NCBI RefSeq assembly: GCF_900100265.1
Contig: NZ_LT629696.1
Coordinates: 1,426,001-1,490,000, forward strand
Length of the DNA stretch: 64,000 nucleotides
Origin: Leifsonia sp. 466MF
GTDB lineage: Bacteria > Actinomycetota > Actinomycetes > Actinomycetales > Microbacteriaceae
Direction: 5' to 3'
The translations under genes were made by a program, and so were the position numbers. The notes below the pieces were generated by a model. It was not told where the DNA came from and did not search any database. It worked only from the letters and a program-made list of their open reading frames with translations. This document shows, one piece after another, positions 1-13,200 of the stretch (its first letter is position 1; every line of letters begins with the position of its first letter).

Positions 1-2481
1 GATGCGGCGGCCGATGGAGCCGACGACGGTGTCGAGCGGGGTGCCCGAGCCGTCGCGACGCGAGCCGCCCTCGGGGAGGTTCCGCGCGGCACCGTCCGGC
101 GCGACCGCGTGAGCGGGTGCCGGGCCGGCCCAGGCGAGCACGAGCTCGCTCTCGCCCTTGAGGAACCGCTGCGCTCGCACACCGCCGGTCGCGCGTCCCT
201 TCGCCGGGAACTCCGCGAAGTCGCTGACCTTGGCCGTGCCGGGGTCGGCGCCGGGGAGCGTGGCGTCGCTGGCCGCGATGGTCGCGACGACCGCTGTCTC
301 GGCCTCCTCGGCGGAGACGGCACCGAAGTAGATGACGCGCGCGCCCGCACCGAGGTTGATGCCCGCCATTCCGCCGGCCGCCCGGCCCTGCGGACGCACG
401 CTCGACGCGGCGAACCGCAGCAGCTGGGCGTCGCTGGAGACGAACACGAACTCGTCCGCGTCCGTGACCGTCGTGGCCCCGACCACCTCGTCGCCGTCCT
501 TGAGCGAGATGATCTCGAACTCCGGCTTGTTCGCCCAGTCGCCCGCGGCCACACGCTTCACGACGCCTTGGGCGGTGCCGAGCGCGATCGTGCGCTCCGA
601 GTCGAGTGAGGCGAGGGCGAGGATGCGCTCCTTCTTGTCCGCGAGCGCGAGGTAGTCGCCGACTTTCACCCCCGCGGCCAGCTGGATGGAGTTGGCCGGC
701 ACAGCGGGAAGGTCGACGGGGGAGAAGCGGATGAGCCGGCCGCGGTTCGTCACGGCGCCGATCTCGCTGCGGCTGGTCGTGTCCAGCTGCGACAGGATGG
801 CGTCGTGCTTGCTGCGGCGGGCCGGCGCCTGGATGCGGTCGAGGCCGTCCTCCGCTCCGTCGGCGCCTGCGACGGCATCCACGCGCAGGATGCGCCCGGT
901 CGTCGACAGGAACACGCGCGTGGGCACGTCGGCGACCTCGAGCTGCACAGTTGCCGCCTTGCTGCGCGATGCGCCGGCGATCGACGGCTTGGCCTCGGTG
1001 AGCAGGGTGCGGCGCGGGGTGCCGAACGTGGCGGCCACTCGCTCCAGCTCGTCCGACACCAGGTCGTTGATGGCCTGGCGCGACGCGAGCAGCGCCTCCA
1101 GCTCGTCGATCTCGCGGCGGAGTTGGTCGCGCTCGGTCTCGAGCTCGATCCGGCTGAACTTGGTGAGACGGCGCAGCCGCAGCTCGAGGATGTAGTCGGC
1201 CTGCAGCGTACTGAGGTCGAACACCTGCATCAGGCGGCCGCGCGCCTGCTCCGTGTCGTCGGACGTGCGGATGACCTGGATGACCTCGTCGATGTCGAGG
1301 ATGGCGATGAGCAAGCCTTCGACCAGGTGCAGCCGCTCTTTGCGGCGGGCGAGGCGGAACTGCGAGCGGCGGGTGACCACGCTGATGCGGTGGTCGAGGT
1401 ACACCTGCAGCAGGTCGCGCAGGCCGAGCGTCTGGGGTCCGCCGGCGACCAGGGCGACGTTGTTGATCGCGAAGCCCTCTTCGAGCGGCGTGTACCGGTA
1501 CAGCTGCTCGAGCACCGCCTCCGGGCTGAACCCGGTCTTGAGGCCGATGACCAGCCGGAGGCCGTTCTGGCGGTCGGAGAGGTCGGTGACGTCGGAGATG
1601 CCGTTGAGCTTCTTGGCGTTGACGCCGTCCTTGATCTTCTCGATCACCTTCTCGGGGCCCACCAGGTAGGGCAGCTCGGTGACGACGAGGCCGCTCTTGC
1701 GCGCGGTGATGGATTCGACGGTCACCTTGGCGCGCATCCGGAAGCTGCCGCGACCGGTGGCGTAGGCGTCGCGCACACCGGCGAGGCCCGCGATCGTGCC
1801 CCCGCCGGGGAGGTCGGGGCCGGGGACGTACTCCATCAGGTCGTCGAGGGTGGCGTCCGGGTTCTCGAGGAGGTGGCGGGCGGCCCCGACGACCTCGATG
1901 AGGTTGTGCGGCGCCATGTTCGTGGCCATGCCGACGGCGATGCCGCTCGCGCCGTTGACGAGGAGGTTGGGGAAGGCGGCCGGCAGCACATCGGGCTGCA
2001 TCAGCTGGTTGTCGTAGTTGGGGACGAAGTCGACGACGTCCTCGTCCAGGTCCTCCGTCATCGCGAGGGCGGCGGCGGCGAGGCGTGCCTCGGTGTATCG
2101 GGCGGCCGCGGGGCCGTCGTCGAGCGAACCGAAGTTGCCGTGCCCGTCGACCAGCGGGACGCGGAGGGTGAAGTCCTGCGCCATCCGCACCAGGGCGTCG
2201 TAGATGGCGCTGTCGCCGTGCGGGTGCAGCTTTCCCATGACCTCGCCGGTGACACGCGCCGACTTCACGTGGCCGCGGTCGGGGCGGAGGCCCATCTCCG
2301 TCATCATGTACAGGATGCGGCGCTGCACGGGCTTGAGGCCGTCGCGGGCGTCGGGGAGGGCCCGCGAGTAGATCACCGAGTAGGCGTATTCGAGGAACGA
2401 GCCCTGCATCTCGGTCGTGACGTCGACGTCTTCGATGCGTTCCGTCGTTCCGGCGGCGGGCTTGTCGTCTGCAGGTGTCAT
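1..2481 (-). CDS. parC: DNA topoisomerase IV subunit A (partial, 3' end outside window)
   Basis: Type IIA topoisomerase subunit that cuts and rejoins DNA, normally paired with a ParE/GyrB-type ATPase subunit, for decatenation and supercoil relaxation. The reading frame opens at an ATG at 2481 and runs off the left edge (827 codons visible). The breakage-reunion domain is clear: [10 protein letters not shown] at about residues 86-95 matches the quinolone-resistance region, with Ser91 and Asp95 in the usual susceptible form. The AARYTE motif carries the catalytic tyrosine near residue 129. C-terminal beta-pinwheel repeats follow, and I see no canonical QRRGGRG GyrA box in the visible part, which favours the topoisomerase IV (second GyrA-like) paralogue. 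It is divergent from the phosphodiesterase gene, with 75 bases between the starts. GyrA remains the alternative because the end is missing. Confidence 0.9.
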   Translation of the reverse strand, partial: MTPADDKPAAGTTERIEDVDVTTEMQGSFLEYAYSVIYSRALPDARDGLKPVQRRILYMMTEMGLRPDRGHVKSARVTGEVMGKLHPHGDSAIYDALVRMAQDFTLRVPLVDGHGNFGSLDDGPAAARYTEARLAAAALAMTEDLDEDVVDFVPNYDNQLMQPDVLPAAFPNLLVNGASGIAVGMATNMAPHNLIEVVGAARHLLENPDATLDDLMEYVPGPDLPGGGTIAGLAGVRDAYATGRGSFRMRAKVTVESITARKSGLVVTELPYLVGPEKVIEKIKDGVNAKKLNGISDVTDLSDRQNGLRLVIGLKTGFSPEAVLEQLYRYTPLEEGFAINNVALVAGGPQTLGLRDLLQVYLDHRISVVTRRSQFRLARRKERLHLVEGLLIAILDIDEVIQVIRTSDDTEQARGRLMQVFDLSTLQADYILELRLRRLTKFSRIELETERDQLRREIDELEALLASRQAINDLVSDELERVAATFGTPRRTLLTEAKPSIAGASRSKAATVQLEVADVPTRVFLSTTGRILRVDAVAGADGAEDGLDRIQAPARRSKHDAILSQLDTTSRSEIGAVTNRGRLIRFSPVDLPAVPANSIQLAAGVKVGDYLALADKKERILALASLDSERTIALGTAQGVVKRVAAGDWANKPEFEIISLKDGDEVVGATTVTDADEFVFVSSDAQLLRFAASSVRPQGRAAGGMAGINLGAGARVIYFGAVSAEEAETAVVATIAASDATLPGADPGTAKVSDFAEFPAKGRATGGVRAQRFLKGESELVLAWAGPAPAHAVAPDGAARNLPEGGSRRDGSGTPLDTVVGSIGRRI

Positions 2482-2556
2482 TCGGGCATTCTGTGCGGTG
2501 CGAAGGGGCGGGGGCGGCTTGTCGGGCGGCGGGATCGCTGTGCCAGACTGGGCCGG

Positions 2557-3690
2557 ATGCCCCCCATGCTACCGGCCGCGTTCACGACGAGAGCGAGCCT
2601 CGCCACGGTTCTGCCGAGTTCGCTCGCCGCGCTCTCGGGAGAGACGAACGACCTCGGACTTCCCCGGATGGAGCACGTCGTCGTCATCGTGGTCGACGGG
2701 CTCGGCGCAGCGGCCCTCCGTGCCCGCGCCGGGCATGCGAGGACGCTCGCCCCGCTGCTCGGGAAGACGACCACGATCGACGCCGGGTTCCCGACGACGA
2801 CGGCCGCAGCGCTCGCCACCCTGACGACCGGGACGACGCCCGGCGAGCACGGCCTGGTCGGCTACCGCGTGCGTGACGGCGCCGGCCGTCTGACGAACCA
2901 GCTGACCGGCTGGGACGAGCGGATGGATCCGCAGAGCTGGCAGCGGTCGCGCACGGTTTTCGAGCAGGCCGCGGAGCGGGGCGTCACGCCGCGCGCGATC
3001 GCCCTCCCGAAGTTCTCCGGCACCGGTTTCACCGCAGCCGTGCTGCGCGGGGCGGAGTTCGTCGGCGTCCAGTCGATGGCCGACCGGTTCGCCGCGGCGG
3101 CCGACGTGTTGGCGACTGCGGGGCCGGGCCTCACCTATCTCTACGTCGCCGAGCTCGACCAGCTGGCGCACGCCCGCGGCTGGGAGTCGTCGGAGTGGAC
3201 GGCCGCCCTGGAGACCCTGGATGCGCTGGTCGCCGACTTCGCCCGCCGCCTCGGCCCGGGGCGCGGCGCGCTGCTGACCGCCGACCACGGCGCGGTGGAT
3301 GTGCCGGAAAGCGGCCACATCCTGTACGACACAGCGCCCGAGCTGATGCAGGACGTGGCGGACATCGCCGGCGAGCCGCGCCTGCTGCACCTCTATGCCC
3401 AGGACGGCGCCTCACCGGTGGCCGTCGCCGAGCGCTGGCGCGACGCCGAAGGCGACCGGTCGTGGGTGGCGACGCGCGCCGAGGCGGTCGACGCCGGCTG
3501 GTTCGGCGAGCGGGTCGACCCCGAGGTCGCACCGCGGATCGGGGATGTGCTGGTCGCTGCGCGCAAGCGCATCGCGTACTACGACGGCCGCGACCCGCAG
3601 CGGACCGGCCGCAACATGGTCGGCCAGCACGGCTCGCTCACGCCGGAGGAGACACGGGTTCCGCTGCTGCGGTTCGGAGCGGCAGGCTAG
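2557..3690 (+). CDS. Alkaline phosphatase family protein (type I phosphodiesterase/nucleotide pyrophosphatase)
   Basis: Predicted metal-dependent phosphodiesterase or pyrophosphatase of the alkaline phosphatase superfamily, 377 aa. The metal-binding and nucleophile motifs are in order: VVDGLG near residue 48 (first metal Asp), [15 protein letters not shown] near residue 80 (Thr nucleophile), [11 protein letters not shown] (Asp and His), TADHG (Asp and His) and a late QHGSLTPEE His. There is no signal peptide, so a cytoplasmic enzyme is likely; the substrate is not evident. An open frame extends far upstream antisense to the topoisomerase gene, but the ATG at 2557 is the first start outside that gene and gives the usual family length. 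Its TAG overlaps the stop of convergent sepH within a shared CTAG. Confidence 0.85.
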   Translation: MPPMLPAAFTTRASLATVLPSSLAALSGETNDLGLPRMEHVVVIVVDGLGAAALRARAGHARTLAPLLGKTTTIDAGFPTTTAAALATLTTGTTPGEHGLVGYRVRDGAGRLTNQLTGWDERMDPQSWQRSRTVFEQAAERGVTPRAIALPKFSGTGFTAAVLRGAEFVGVQSMADRFAAAADVLATAGPGLTYLYVAELDQLAHARGWESSEWTAALETLDALVADFARRLGPGRGALLTADHGAVDVPESGHILYDTAPELMQDVADIAGEPRLLHLYAQDGASPVAVAERWRDAEGDRSWVATRAEAVDAGWFGERVDPEVAPRIGDVLVAARKRIAYYDGRDPQRTGRNMVGQHGSLTPEETRVPLLRFGAAG

Positions 3691-4859
3691 GCCAGGTCGT
3701 CGTCCGTTCGGGCGCCGAAGACGATCTCGTCCCAGCTCGGCATGGCTGCCCGGCCCTTCTTACGCGACGGCTGCGGGCCCGAGTCGTTCGACGGGCCGCC
3801 GTTCGACGGGCCGCCGTTGGACGGACCGCTCGGCGGCGCCGGAACGTCGAGGGGGAGCGGCGGCTGCTCGGCCGCGGGCGGACGCTCGTCGATGAGACGG
3901 AACGGCGTCGCGGCCGGGGCCGGCGTGACCGGGGCCTCGGTCGACGCCGTCGGCACGACATCCAGCGGTGCCGCATCGGTCGGCGTCGGGCGGTCCTCGT
4001 AGCCGGCGGCCTCCCTCTCACCGCGGCGGCGGCGCAAGGCCTCCAGCAGGTCGGCGGTCTGGTGCAGGTCGCGCGGGGCACCGTCGTCGGCGCGCTTGAT
4101 GGCCGAGACGGTGATCGAGTTGTTGGCGCCGGGCGTTCGGCCCTGCGGCAGCGGCTCGATGGGCGCGGTGATCTCCGGACCCATCAGGTCGGCGGCCGGG
4201 GCGGGGAACGTGAAGGCTCCGCTGTCGAAGCGGGAGCTGTCCGGCTCGCCCTCGTGCGGGAGCACGGCACGCAGCCGGGGGATGAGTGAGCCGCCGCGCA
4301 GCTCTCCGGCCTGCGACAGCGTGGTCGCCTCCGAGTTGAGCGGTGCGAGGGCGTGCTTGCGCGCGTCGTACGACCAGCGGGCGTCGTGGTCGATCGTGTC
4401 CGCCGTGAACTCCAGCTTCACGATCCAGCCGGTCTCGCTGTCCTTCCAGCTCGCCCAGCGCTCGCCCGCGACACCGAGCGATGCGAGGCGGTCGCGGATG
4501 ACCGAGCCGAACGTCTCGGCTTCGCCGAGCGGGTCGACGGCGTCCGAGGTGTGCACGGGGACGCTGAGGGCGCTCGCGACGATGTGCTCGCGCTCCGCGA
4601 TGATCGGTCCCTCGAAGCGCTGCACGTACTCCAGCGGGGCTCCGGTGACCGCGGCGACGTCCTCGGCGGACATGCCGGAACGGATGTGGGCCTGCACTTC
4701 GCGCGGTGAGAGTTTGGGCGCGTCGGCGGGCGTCTCCTGCCGCACCTGGCGCACTTTCGACTGCAACGCCTCGTCCACGGCGATGCGGAAACGCTCACCG
4801 TCGTCGCCGACGGCGACCAACGCGCCGTTCTCGACCCCGATGACCTTCAAATCCTGCAT
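3687..4859 (-). CDS. sepH: Septation protein SepH
   Basis: Actinobacterial cell-division regulator. Characterised SepH of Streptomyces and Mycobacterium binds FtsZ and stimulates its assembly at division sites. The 390-aa product starts MQDLKVIGVENGALVAV, the typical N-terminal DUF3071 domain, with a helix-turn-helix-like segment around residues 65-110 (SPREVQAHIRSGMSAEDVAA). The second half is Pro/Ala-rich and low complexity and carries a GPSNG tandem repeat near the C terminus, encoded by a 15-bp repeat around 3785-3830. The ATG at 4859 is preceded by GGAAGG about 8 bases upstream; the longer frame to 4961 adds a segment unlike the family start. It converges on, and shares stop bases with, the phosphodiesterase gene. 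Confidence 0.9.
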   Translation of the reverse strand: MQDLKVIGVENGALVAVGDDGERFRIAVDEALQSKVRQVRQETPADAPKLSPREVQAHIRSGMSAEDVAAVTGAPLEYVQRFEGPIIAEREHIVASALSVPVHTSDAVDPLGEAETFGSVIRDRLASLGVAGERWASWKDSETGWIVKLEFTADTIDHDARWSYDARKHALAPLNSEATTLSQAGELRGGSLIPRLRAVLPHEGEPDSSRFDSGAFTFPAPAADLMGPEITAPIEPLPQGRTPGANNSITVSAIKRADDGAPRDLHQTADLLEALRRRRGEREAAGYEDRPTPTDAAPLDVVPTASTEAPVTPAPAATPFRLIDERPPAAEQPPLPLDVPAPPSGPSNGGPSNGGPSNDSGPQPSRKKGRAAMPSWDEIVFGARTDDDLA

Positions 4860-5062
4860 GTGGATTGCCTTCCGAGCTCGTTCGTACGGCCCCAGGATGC
4901 CACGGAGCAGAAGGCATTCCGGGGAATACAGCGGGCGTGCCGGAAGTTGCACACCGAGCAATGCTGAGAGGCTCCTGTTTGGTTTTGCTATTCAGGGGCG
5001 ATTGATGCAAACTATGGCCGCCGATTGCGAGAATCGGCCGTTACGACGAGAAGTGGATGGGC

Positions 5063-5356
5063 ATGGCAACGGATTACGACGCACCGCGGAAGACCGAGGA
5101 CGACTCCGAGTCGATCGAGGCCCTCAAGGAGCGTGTCCCGGACAAGATGTCGGGGGTCGTCGACGTCGAAGATGCTGACAACCCCGGTGGATACGAGCTC
5201 CCCGGTGCCGACCTCTCCGACCTCGACCTCGACGTCGTGGTGCTGCCTCCTCAGGCGGACGAGTTCACGTGCGTGAACTGCTTCCTGGTGAAGCACCGCT
5301 CCCAGATCGATCACGAGACGAAGCTCGGACCGATCTGCGTGGAGTGCGCCGCCTGA
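5063..5356 (+). CDS. DUF4193 domain-containing protein
   Basis: Small acidic protein (97 aa) of the actinobacterial DUF4193 family; function unknown. It starts MATDYDAPRK, is rich in Asp/Glu, and ends with two CxxC pairs (CVNC near residue 71 and CVEC near residue 94), suggesting a zinc ribbon or other metal site. An in-frame ATG two codons upstream (5057) is possible, but homologues usually begin MATDYD. In many actinobacteria this gene sits beside DUF3093 and dut, as here, with the DUF3093 gene convergent 11 bases downstream. A 7-bp hairpin (GCCGATT/AATCGGC) lies just upstream of the start. Confidence 0.85.
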   Translation: MATDYDAPRKTEDDSESIEALKERVPDKMSGVVDVEDADNPGGYELPGADLSDLDLDVVVLPPQADEFTCVNCFLVKHRSQIDHETKLGPICVECAA

Positions 5357-5367
5357 CGTCGAACGAA

Positions 5368-5814
5368 CTAGGAACTGAGGCGAGCCTCATCGAGAACCCG
5401 GACCAGCTGGTCCGGGTTTCTTGTTGAGAGGAGCCAGTAGGGCGCCGGGTCGTCCTGATCCACCACCGGGACCTTCACGACCGGCTTGATCCAGCCGCGG
5501 ATGAGCAGCCACGCCCGCGCGTCGAGACGGCGGCCGCGCTCCAGGGTCGCGTCGTCGCCGCGGAAGGCCGTCGGCTCGCCGACCAGGTCGAGCGGGATGC
5601 GCGCGTGGCCGGCGACCAGCTCCTCCTTCGTCACCCGGATGACCGGCGCCGTCGCGACCAGGAAGATCGCGAAGGCGACGTAGATCGCGATCGCGAGGAC
5701 GACACCGACGGTGAAGTTGATCGGCGCGAAGACGAGCATGACCGCGGGGATGACGAGCAGGGTGGAGATGAACAGCCAGGGGGTCGCCCAGAGTCGCTCT
5801 CGGTACAGGTCCAT
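5368..5814 (-). CDS. DUF3093 domain-containing membrane protein
   Basis: Conserved actinobacterial membrane protein of unknown function, 148 aa. It starts MDLYRERLWATPWLF, has two hydrophobic segments at about residues 12-30 and 34-56, and then a soluble domain with VIRVTKEELVAGHARIP and RLDARAWLLIRGW, characteristic of DUF3093. The frame stays open into dut on the other strand, but the ATG at 5814 has GAGG four bases upstream and matches the family start. Only 40 bases separate it from the divergent dut start, so the two promoters must overlap. The dut-DUF3093-DUF4193 neighbourhood is conserved in actinobacteria, including Mycobacterium. Confidence 0.85.
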   Translation of the reverse strand: MDLYRERLWATPWLFISTLLVIPAVMLVFAPINFTVGVVLAIAIYVAFAIFLVATAPVIRVTKEELVAGHARIPLDLVGEPTAFRGDDATLERGRRLDARAWLLIRGWIKPVVKVPVVDQDDPAPYWLLSTRNPDQLVRVLDEARLSS

Positions 5815-5854
5815 GACCTCTATTCGATCAGACTTCTGCACTAGCCTCTGACAC

Positions 5855-6313
5855 GTGACCGATACCGTCGACGTCCCGATCATCGCCTCCGCCCTGCCCG
5901 CGTACGCGCACCCGGGCGACGCCGGCGCCGACCTGTGCGCCGCGGAGGCGGTGACGCTGGGGCCGGGGGAGCGCTTCACGATGCCGACCGGCGTGTCCAT
6001 CGCCCTCCCCGACGGCTACGCCGCGTTCGTCGTCCCGCGCAGCGGCCTGGCCATGCGGCACGGCCTCACGATCGTGAACGCGCCGGGGACGGTGGATGCG
6101 GGATACCGCGGCGAGATCCGGGTGACCCTTCTCAACACCGACAGGTCGATGCCGTACGATATCGCCGTCGGCGACCGGATCGCCCAGCTGATCGTCATGC
6201 CGGTCACGCGGGCCCGGTTCATCCCCGTCGACTCCCTCCCGGACAGCCACCGCGGCACCGCGGGCTTCGGCTCGTCCGGGTACACCGTGACCGAGTCAGG
6301 AGAACACGCGTGA
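5855..6313 (+). CDS. dut: dUTP diphosphatase
   Basis: Hydrolyses dUTP to dUMP and pyrophosphate, keeping uracil out of DNA and supplying dUMP for thymidylate synthesis; cytoplasmic trimer. The 152-aa product carries the trimeric dUTPase motifs in order: HPGDAGADLCA (motif 1, about residue 19), PRSGLAMRHGL (motif 2), NAPGTVDAGYRGEI with the catalytic Asp (motif 3), GDRIAQLIV (motif 4) and the C-terminal arm RGTAGFGSSG (motif 5). The start is a GTG at 5855. Its TGA overlaps the GTG of the DUF3710 gene by four bases (GTGA), indicating translational coupling. Confidence 0.95.
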   Translation: MTDTVDVPIIASALPAYAHPGDAGADLCAAEAVTLGPGERFTMPTGVSIALPDGYAAFVVPRSGLAMRHGLTIVNAPGTVDAGYRGEIRVTLLNTDRSMPYDIAVGDRIAQLIVMPVTRARFIPVDSLPDSHRGTAGFGSSGYTVTESGEHA

Positions 6314-6987
6314 GCGACATCAGCGACACCCCTCGTGGAGCCGAGGAGGGCGCAGAGCTCGAGCAGCAGGACGACGGCCTGGAGGCGGAGTTCGAGAAGT
6401 CGGCCCCGCCGGACCGCGAGACCGAGGGGCCGCTCGACGAGAGCGAGGCCAACCCGGTGCGCCCGTACGTCGACCTCGGCGGGGTGAAGATCCTCCCGCG
6501 CGAGGGTCTGCACCTGCGCCTCGAGGTCGAGGAGGAGACCCAGCGCGTCGTCGCGGTCGGTCTGGACTACGCCGGGTCCACCCTGCAGGTGCAGCCGTTC
6601 GCGGCGCCGCGGTCGACCGGACTGTGGCACGAGATCCGCGAGCAGATCACCGACCAGATCCAGCGCCAGGGCGGCCGGGTCTCCGAGCGCGACGGCGCGT
6701 TCGGTCCGGAGCTCGTGGCCGAGATCCCCGTTGCGGCGCCCGACGGCGGTCCGGTGGAGACGCGCGTCGCGCGCTTCGTCGGCGTCGACGGCCCGCGCTG
6801 GTTCCTCCGCGGCGTGATCGCGGGCGACGCGGCGGTGCAGCCGGAGGCGGCCGCGCTCGTCGAAGACCTGTTCCGCAGCATCGTCGTGGTCCGCGGCTCG
6901 GTGCCGATGCCGCCGCGTGACCTCATCCCGCTGCGGATGCCGGCCGCGCCGACGACCGGCAACGAGAACGACTACTCCTCTCTCTAA
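6310..6987 (+). CDS. DUF3710 domain-containing protein
   Basis: Conserved actinobacterial protein of unknown function, 225 aa. The first 50 residues are highly acidic and probably disordered; the DUF3710 core follows (VDLGGVKILPREGLHLRLEV near residue 57, then VVAVGLDYAGSTLQVQPFAAPRS and GPRWFLRGVIAG). There is no signal or membrane segment. The GTG at 6310 overlaps the dut stop by four bases, so this gene is the second member of a dut operon; DUF3159 follows after nine bases. In-frame extension upstream is only shadow of dut. Confidence 0.87.
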   Translation: MSDISDTPRGAEEGAELEQQDDGLEAEFEKSAPPDRETEGPLDESEANPVRPYVDLGGVKILPREGLHLRLEVEEETQRVVAVGLDYAGSTLQVQPFAAPRSTGLWHEIREQITDQIQRQGGRVSERDGAFGPELVAEIPVAAPDGGPVETRVARFVGVDGPRWFLRGVIAGDAAVQPEAAALVEDLFRSIVVVRGSVPMPPRDLIPLRMPAAPTTGNENDYSSL

Positions 6988-6996
6988 GGCGCACGC

Positions 6997-7809
6997 ATGA
7001 CCGATCAGGACCGGCCCGACCGGAAGAGCACGCCGGCCGACCCGGCCGCCACGGCGGAGGGTGCGCCGGGCACAGACCGGACAGGCACAGACGCGCCGGC
7101 TCCGGCCCTGGGCGACAGCATCGCCGCGGCCGCGCGGCGCTCGGGTCTCGGGCAGCTGGCGGAGACCGACGCCTCCACCGGCGCGGCGCTCCTCGGCGCA
7201 CTCGGCGGCATCCGGGGGTTGTGCGAGACGATCCTTCCCGGGCTCGTCTTCCTCATCCTCTTCACCTTCACGCAGAACGTGCCACTGTCGATCGGCTGCT
7301 CGGTCGCCGTCGCGGTCGTCTTCACCGTGCTGCGCGTGATCGGCAAGACACCGCTCACGCAGGCGCTGGCCGGCCTGATCGGTGTGGGCATCTCGGCGAT
7401 CCTCGCGCTCATCACCGGGCGGGGCGAAGACAACTTCCTGTTCGGGATCTGGACCAACGCCGCGTACGCCGCCGGCATCCTCATCTCGATGCTGGTCCGC
7501 TGGCCGGTCATCGGGCTCGCCGCCGGCTATCTGATGGGCGACGGGGTCGCCTGGCGGAGCGACAAGCGGAAGTTCCGCGTGATGCAGGCGCTCACCTTCC
7601 TGTGGCTGCTGCTCTTCGTCGCGCGGCTCGTCGTGCAGGTACCTCTCTATCTGGCGCACACGGACGAAGCGACCAGCGCGCTCGCCCTCACCAAGCTCCT
7701 CATGGGCGTCCCGCTGTACGCGCCGCTGCTGCTCGTGACGTGGTTCGTGGTCAAGGCGCAGTTCCCGCAGAAGGCGGCCGCGCCGCGCCGCACGGCCTCG
7801 GGCCGCTAG
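6997..7809 (+). CDS. DUF3159 domain-containing membrane protein
   Basis: Integral membrane protein of unknown function, 270 aa. The first 60 residues are hydrophilic and Ala/Thr-rich. About five to six membrane segments follow between residues 75 and 255, starting with the conserved GALGGIRGLCETILPGLVFLILF. The charged GDGVAWRSDKRKFRVMQ loop is typical of DUF3159. It lies nine bases behind the DUF3710 gene, in the same order as in many actinobacteria, so it is probably the last gene of the dut transcript. The P-type ATPase gene starts 37 bases downstream. Confidence 0.85.
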   Translation: MTDQDRPDRKSTPADPAATAEGAPGTDRTGTDAPAPALGDSIAAAARRSGLGQLAETDASTGAALLGALGGIRGLCETILPGLVFLILFTFTQNVPLSIGCSVAVAVVFTVLRVIGKTPLTQALAGLIGVGISAILALITGRGEDNFLFGIWTNAAYAAGILISMLVRWPVIGLAAGYLMGDGVAWRSDKRKFRVMQALTFLWLLLFVARLVVQVPLYLAHTDEATSALALTKLLMGVPLYAPLLLVTWFVVKAQFPQKAAAPRRTASGR

Positions 7810-7846
7810 GGGCGGTCGCAGGCTCGCGGGCGACGGAGGGGGACGG

Positions 7847-10222
7847 ATGCTGGACGCGGGGACGCAGACCGGGCTGACGGCCGCCCAGGTGGCGGAACGG
7901 GTCGCGGCGGGTCGCGCGAACACGCAGACGCAGCCGAGCTCGCGGTCGCTGGGCGACATCCTGCGCGAGAACATCTTCACGCTGTTCAACGGCATCCTCA
8001 CCGCCTGCTTCGTCGCCGTCGTGCTGCTCGGCGACCTGCGTGACGGGTTCTTCTTCGGCATCGTCGTTGTCAACGCGCTGATCGGCATCGTGCAGGAGTA
8101 CCGCGCCAAGCGCGTGCTCGACCGTGCGGCGCTGCTGGCCGCACCGCACAGCCGCGTGCGCCGCGACGGGGAGGTCGCCACGGTCGCCCTGGAGGACGTC
8201 GTGATCGACGACCTGCTCGTGCTGCGCCCGGGCGATCAGATCCCCGCCGACGCCGTGGTGGTGGAGAGCACGGGGCTGTCGCTGGACGAATCGATGCTGA
8301 CGGGGGAGTCGGACCCCGTGTTCAAGGATGCGGAGGCGCCGCTCCTCTCCGGCTCGCACGTCGTCACCGGCACGGGACTCGCGCTCGTCACGGCGGTCGG
8401 GGCCGACTCGTACGCCAGCCGGCTGACCAGCGAGATCCGCAAGCACTCGCTGGTGCGGTCGGAGCTGCGCGAGGCGACCAACCGCATCCTGGTGTACCTG
8501 TCGTGGATCCTCGGCCCGCTCATCATCGTGACGGTGATCGGGCGCGTGCTCACCTACGGCGGGTTCTCGGAGATCTTCGTCGACGACCGCTGGCGGCGCG
8601 CGCTGCTTGACGCCGTCGCCGCGGTCGTCGGCATGATCCCGGAGGGGCTCGTACTGCTCACGAGCCTCGCGTTCGGCGTCGCCGCCATCCAGCTCGCCAC
8701 CAAGAAGGTGCTCGTCCAGGAGCTCGCCGCCGTCGAGGTGCTCGCCCGCGTGGATGTGCTGTGCCTCGACAAGACCGGCACCCTGACCACCGGCGAACTC
8801 TCCCTGCACGGCACGGAGGTCATCGGCGACGCGGCCGTCGTGGAGCTGGCCGAGACGGCGCTCGCCGCGTTCGGATCGGATGAGGCGGGCAACGCGACGT
8901 CCGGGCTGCTCGGATCGCGGTTCCGCAGCGACCGGTTCCGGGTGACCCGGCGCATCCCGTTCAGCTCGGCCACGAAGTACAGTGCGGTGGCGATGACGGT
9001 CGACGGCGCCGAGAGCGCGTGGGTGCTCGGCGCCCCCGAGCGTGTGCTGGAGGAGCACCCGGAGGCGCTGGCCCGCGCGACGGAGCTGGCGGCCACCGGG
9101 CTGCGGACGCTTGCGCTGGCGCGGGCGGTCGATCCGCTGCCCGCGGACGTCCATCGGCCGCTGACCGGGACGCGGGTCGAGCCCGCGCTGCTCGTGCTCC
9201 TCGCCGAGACCCTGCGGCCGGAGGCGCGAGACACCCTCGGCTACTTCCGCGAGCAGGCGGTGCGCGTCGTGGTGATGTCGGGCGACAATCCGGTCACCGT
9301 CGCGGCCATCGCGCGCGAGCTCCAGCTGGAGGGCGAGGCTGTGGATGCGTCCACGTTGACGACCGACGAAGCGCTCGCCGCGGCGCTGGACACCGCGAGC
9401 GTTCTCGGCCGCGTCAGCCCCGACCAGAAGCGCACGGCGGTCCGGCTGCTCAAGGAGCGCGGCAGGACGGTCGCGATGACCGGCGACGGCGTGAACGACG
9501 CGATGGCGGTGAAGGATGCCGACCTCGGCATCGCGATGGGCACCGGCACGGCCGCGACGAAGGCCGTCTCGCGGGTCGTGCTGCTCGACGACCGCTTCGA
9601 CCGGCTGCCCGATGTGCTCGCCTCCGGACGGCGCGTGATCGCCAATGTGGAGCGCGTGTCGAACATCTTCCTCGCGAAGACGACCTACGGCATCCTGCTC
9701 GCCCTCGTCAGCGCTGTCGTCCTGTGGCCGTTCCCGTTCCTCCCACGGCAACTGACGCTCGTCTCGACGCTCGCCATCGGCATCCCCTCCTTCTTCCTCG
9801 CGCTCGCTCCCAACAAGCGCATCTACACGCCCGGCGTGCTCGGCCGGGTGCTGAAGTACTCGGTGCCGACCGGCCTCATCGCCGGAGTGACGGCGATCGT
9901 CGCCTACGCGCCGCTCTACAGCACCATCCCGCTGCACGAGGCCCGCAGTGTGACCACCGTCGCCCTGTTCTGCGTGTCGCTGTGGATCCTGTGCGTGCTC
10001 ACGCGGCCGCTGACCGGGATGCGGTGGCTGCTCCTCGCCGCGGTCGCCGCCGCGTTCGCACTGGTGTGCCTCATCCCGTTCACCGCATCCTTCTTCGAGA
10101 TGCATCTGCAGGCGGACGGGGCGCTGGCGTGGGGCATCGCGGTCGGCGCGGTGGGGGCCGCCGGCGTCGAGCTCTTCTACCGCTTCGCGAAGCGCCGCTC
10201 GCTGGTCTTCGACCGCCTCTGA
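7847..10222 (+). CDS. P-type cation-translocating ATPase, CtpE-like
   Basis: Membrane cation pump of 791 aa. It has the actuator TGES motif (LTGESDP near residue 151), the phosphorylation motif CLDKTGTLT with Asp308, a short nucleotide-binding domain, and the hinge motif [17 protein letters not shown] around residue 545. Two N-terminal and two central membrane segments are followed by about six C-terminal ones. Overall layout and many segments ([39 protein letters not shown]) resemble mycobacterial CtpE, which is linked to calcium uptake, so Ca2+ is the best guess; no heavy-metal CPC motif or CxxC domain is present. It follows the dut-DUF3159 genes in the same direction and precedes acnA. Confidence 0.88.
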   Translation: MLDAGTQTGLTAAQVAERVAAGRANTQTQPSSRSLGDILRENIFTLFNGILTACFVAVVLLGDLRDGFFFGIVVVNALIGIVQEYRAKRVLDRAALLAAPHSRVRRDGEVATVALEDVVIDDLLVLRPGDQIPADAVVVESTGLSLDESMLTGESDPVFKDAEAPLLSGSHVVTGTGLALVTAVGADSYASRLTSEIRKHSLVRSELREATNRILVYLSWILGPLIIVTVIGRVLTYGGFSEIFVDDRWRRALLDAVAAVVGMIPEGLVLLTSLAFGVAAIQLATKKVLVQELAAVEVLARVDVLCLDKTGTLTTGELSLHGTEVIGDAAVVELAETALAAFGSDEAGNATSGLLGSRFRSDRFRVTRRIPFSSATKYSAVAMTVDGAESAWVLGAPERVLEEHPEALARATELAATGLRTLALARAVDPLPADVHRPLTGTRVEPALLVLLAETLRPEARDTLGYFREQAVRVVVMSGDNPVTVAAIARELQLEGEAVDASTLTTDEALAAALDTASVLGRVSPDQKRTAVRLLKERGRTVAMTGDGVNDAMAVKDADLGIAMGTGTAATKAVSRVVLLDDRFDRLPDVLASGRRVIANVERVSNIFLAKTTYGILLALVSAVVLWPFPFLPRQLTLVSTLAIGIPSFFLALAPNKRIYTPGVLGRVLKYSVPTGLIAGVTAIVAYAPLYSTIPLHEARSVTTVALFCVSLWILCVLTRPLTGMRWLLLAAVAAAFALVCLIPFTASFFEMHLQADGALAWGIAVGAVGAAGVELFYRFAKRRSLVFDRL

Positions 10223-10234
10223 GCGTGCTAGATT

Positions 10235-10252
10235 TATCTCGACGTCAAGATA
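10235..10252. promoter_or_regulatory. 18-bp near-perfect palindrome upstream of acnA
   Basis: TATCTCGAC/GTCAAGATA reads as an inverted repeat with one mismatch in nine pairs. It is centred about 118 bases before the acnA start and 13 bases after the ATPase gene ends. It looks like an operator for a dimeric regulator. MarR-family TamR is reported to control aconitase in Streptomyces; whether this matches its site I cannot confirm. Confidence 0.5.
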
Positions 10253-10361
10253 CTTTCCGGTTCGGCGATTTAGGGTTACCTTGCTGGAAAGGCGCTTCGA
10301 CGGACGAGGAAGATGGACGAGGCGTGCGTGGACATCGCCTGCCGATGAAGGAGAGGGCATT

Positions 10362-13190
<2,829 letters not shown>

Positions 13191-13200
13191 GCACGCGGAA

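Noticed and set aside
2557..2560. Extending the phosphodiesterase gene upstream to 805
   Set aside because: The frame is open but runs antisense through the topoisomerase gene and encodes low-complexity sequence; the ATG at 2557 gives a complete family-length protein.
10262..10285. Iron-box (DtxR/IdeR) like sequence TTAGGGTTACC before acnA
   Set aside because: Only one half resembles the consensus; the second half does not pair, so the 18-bp palindrome nearby is the better operator candidate.
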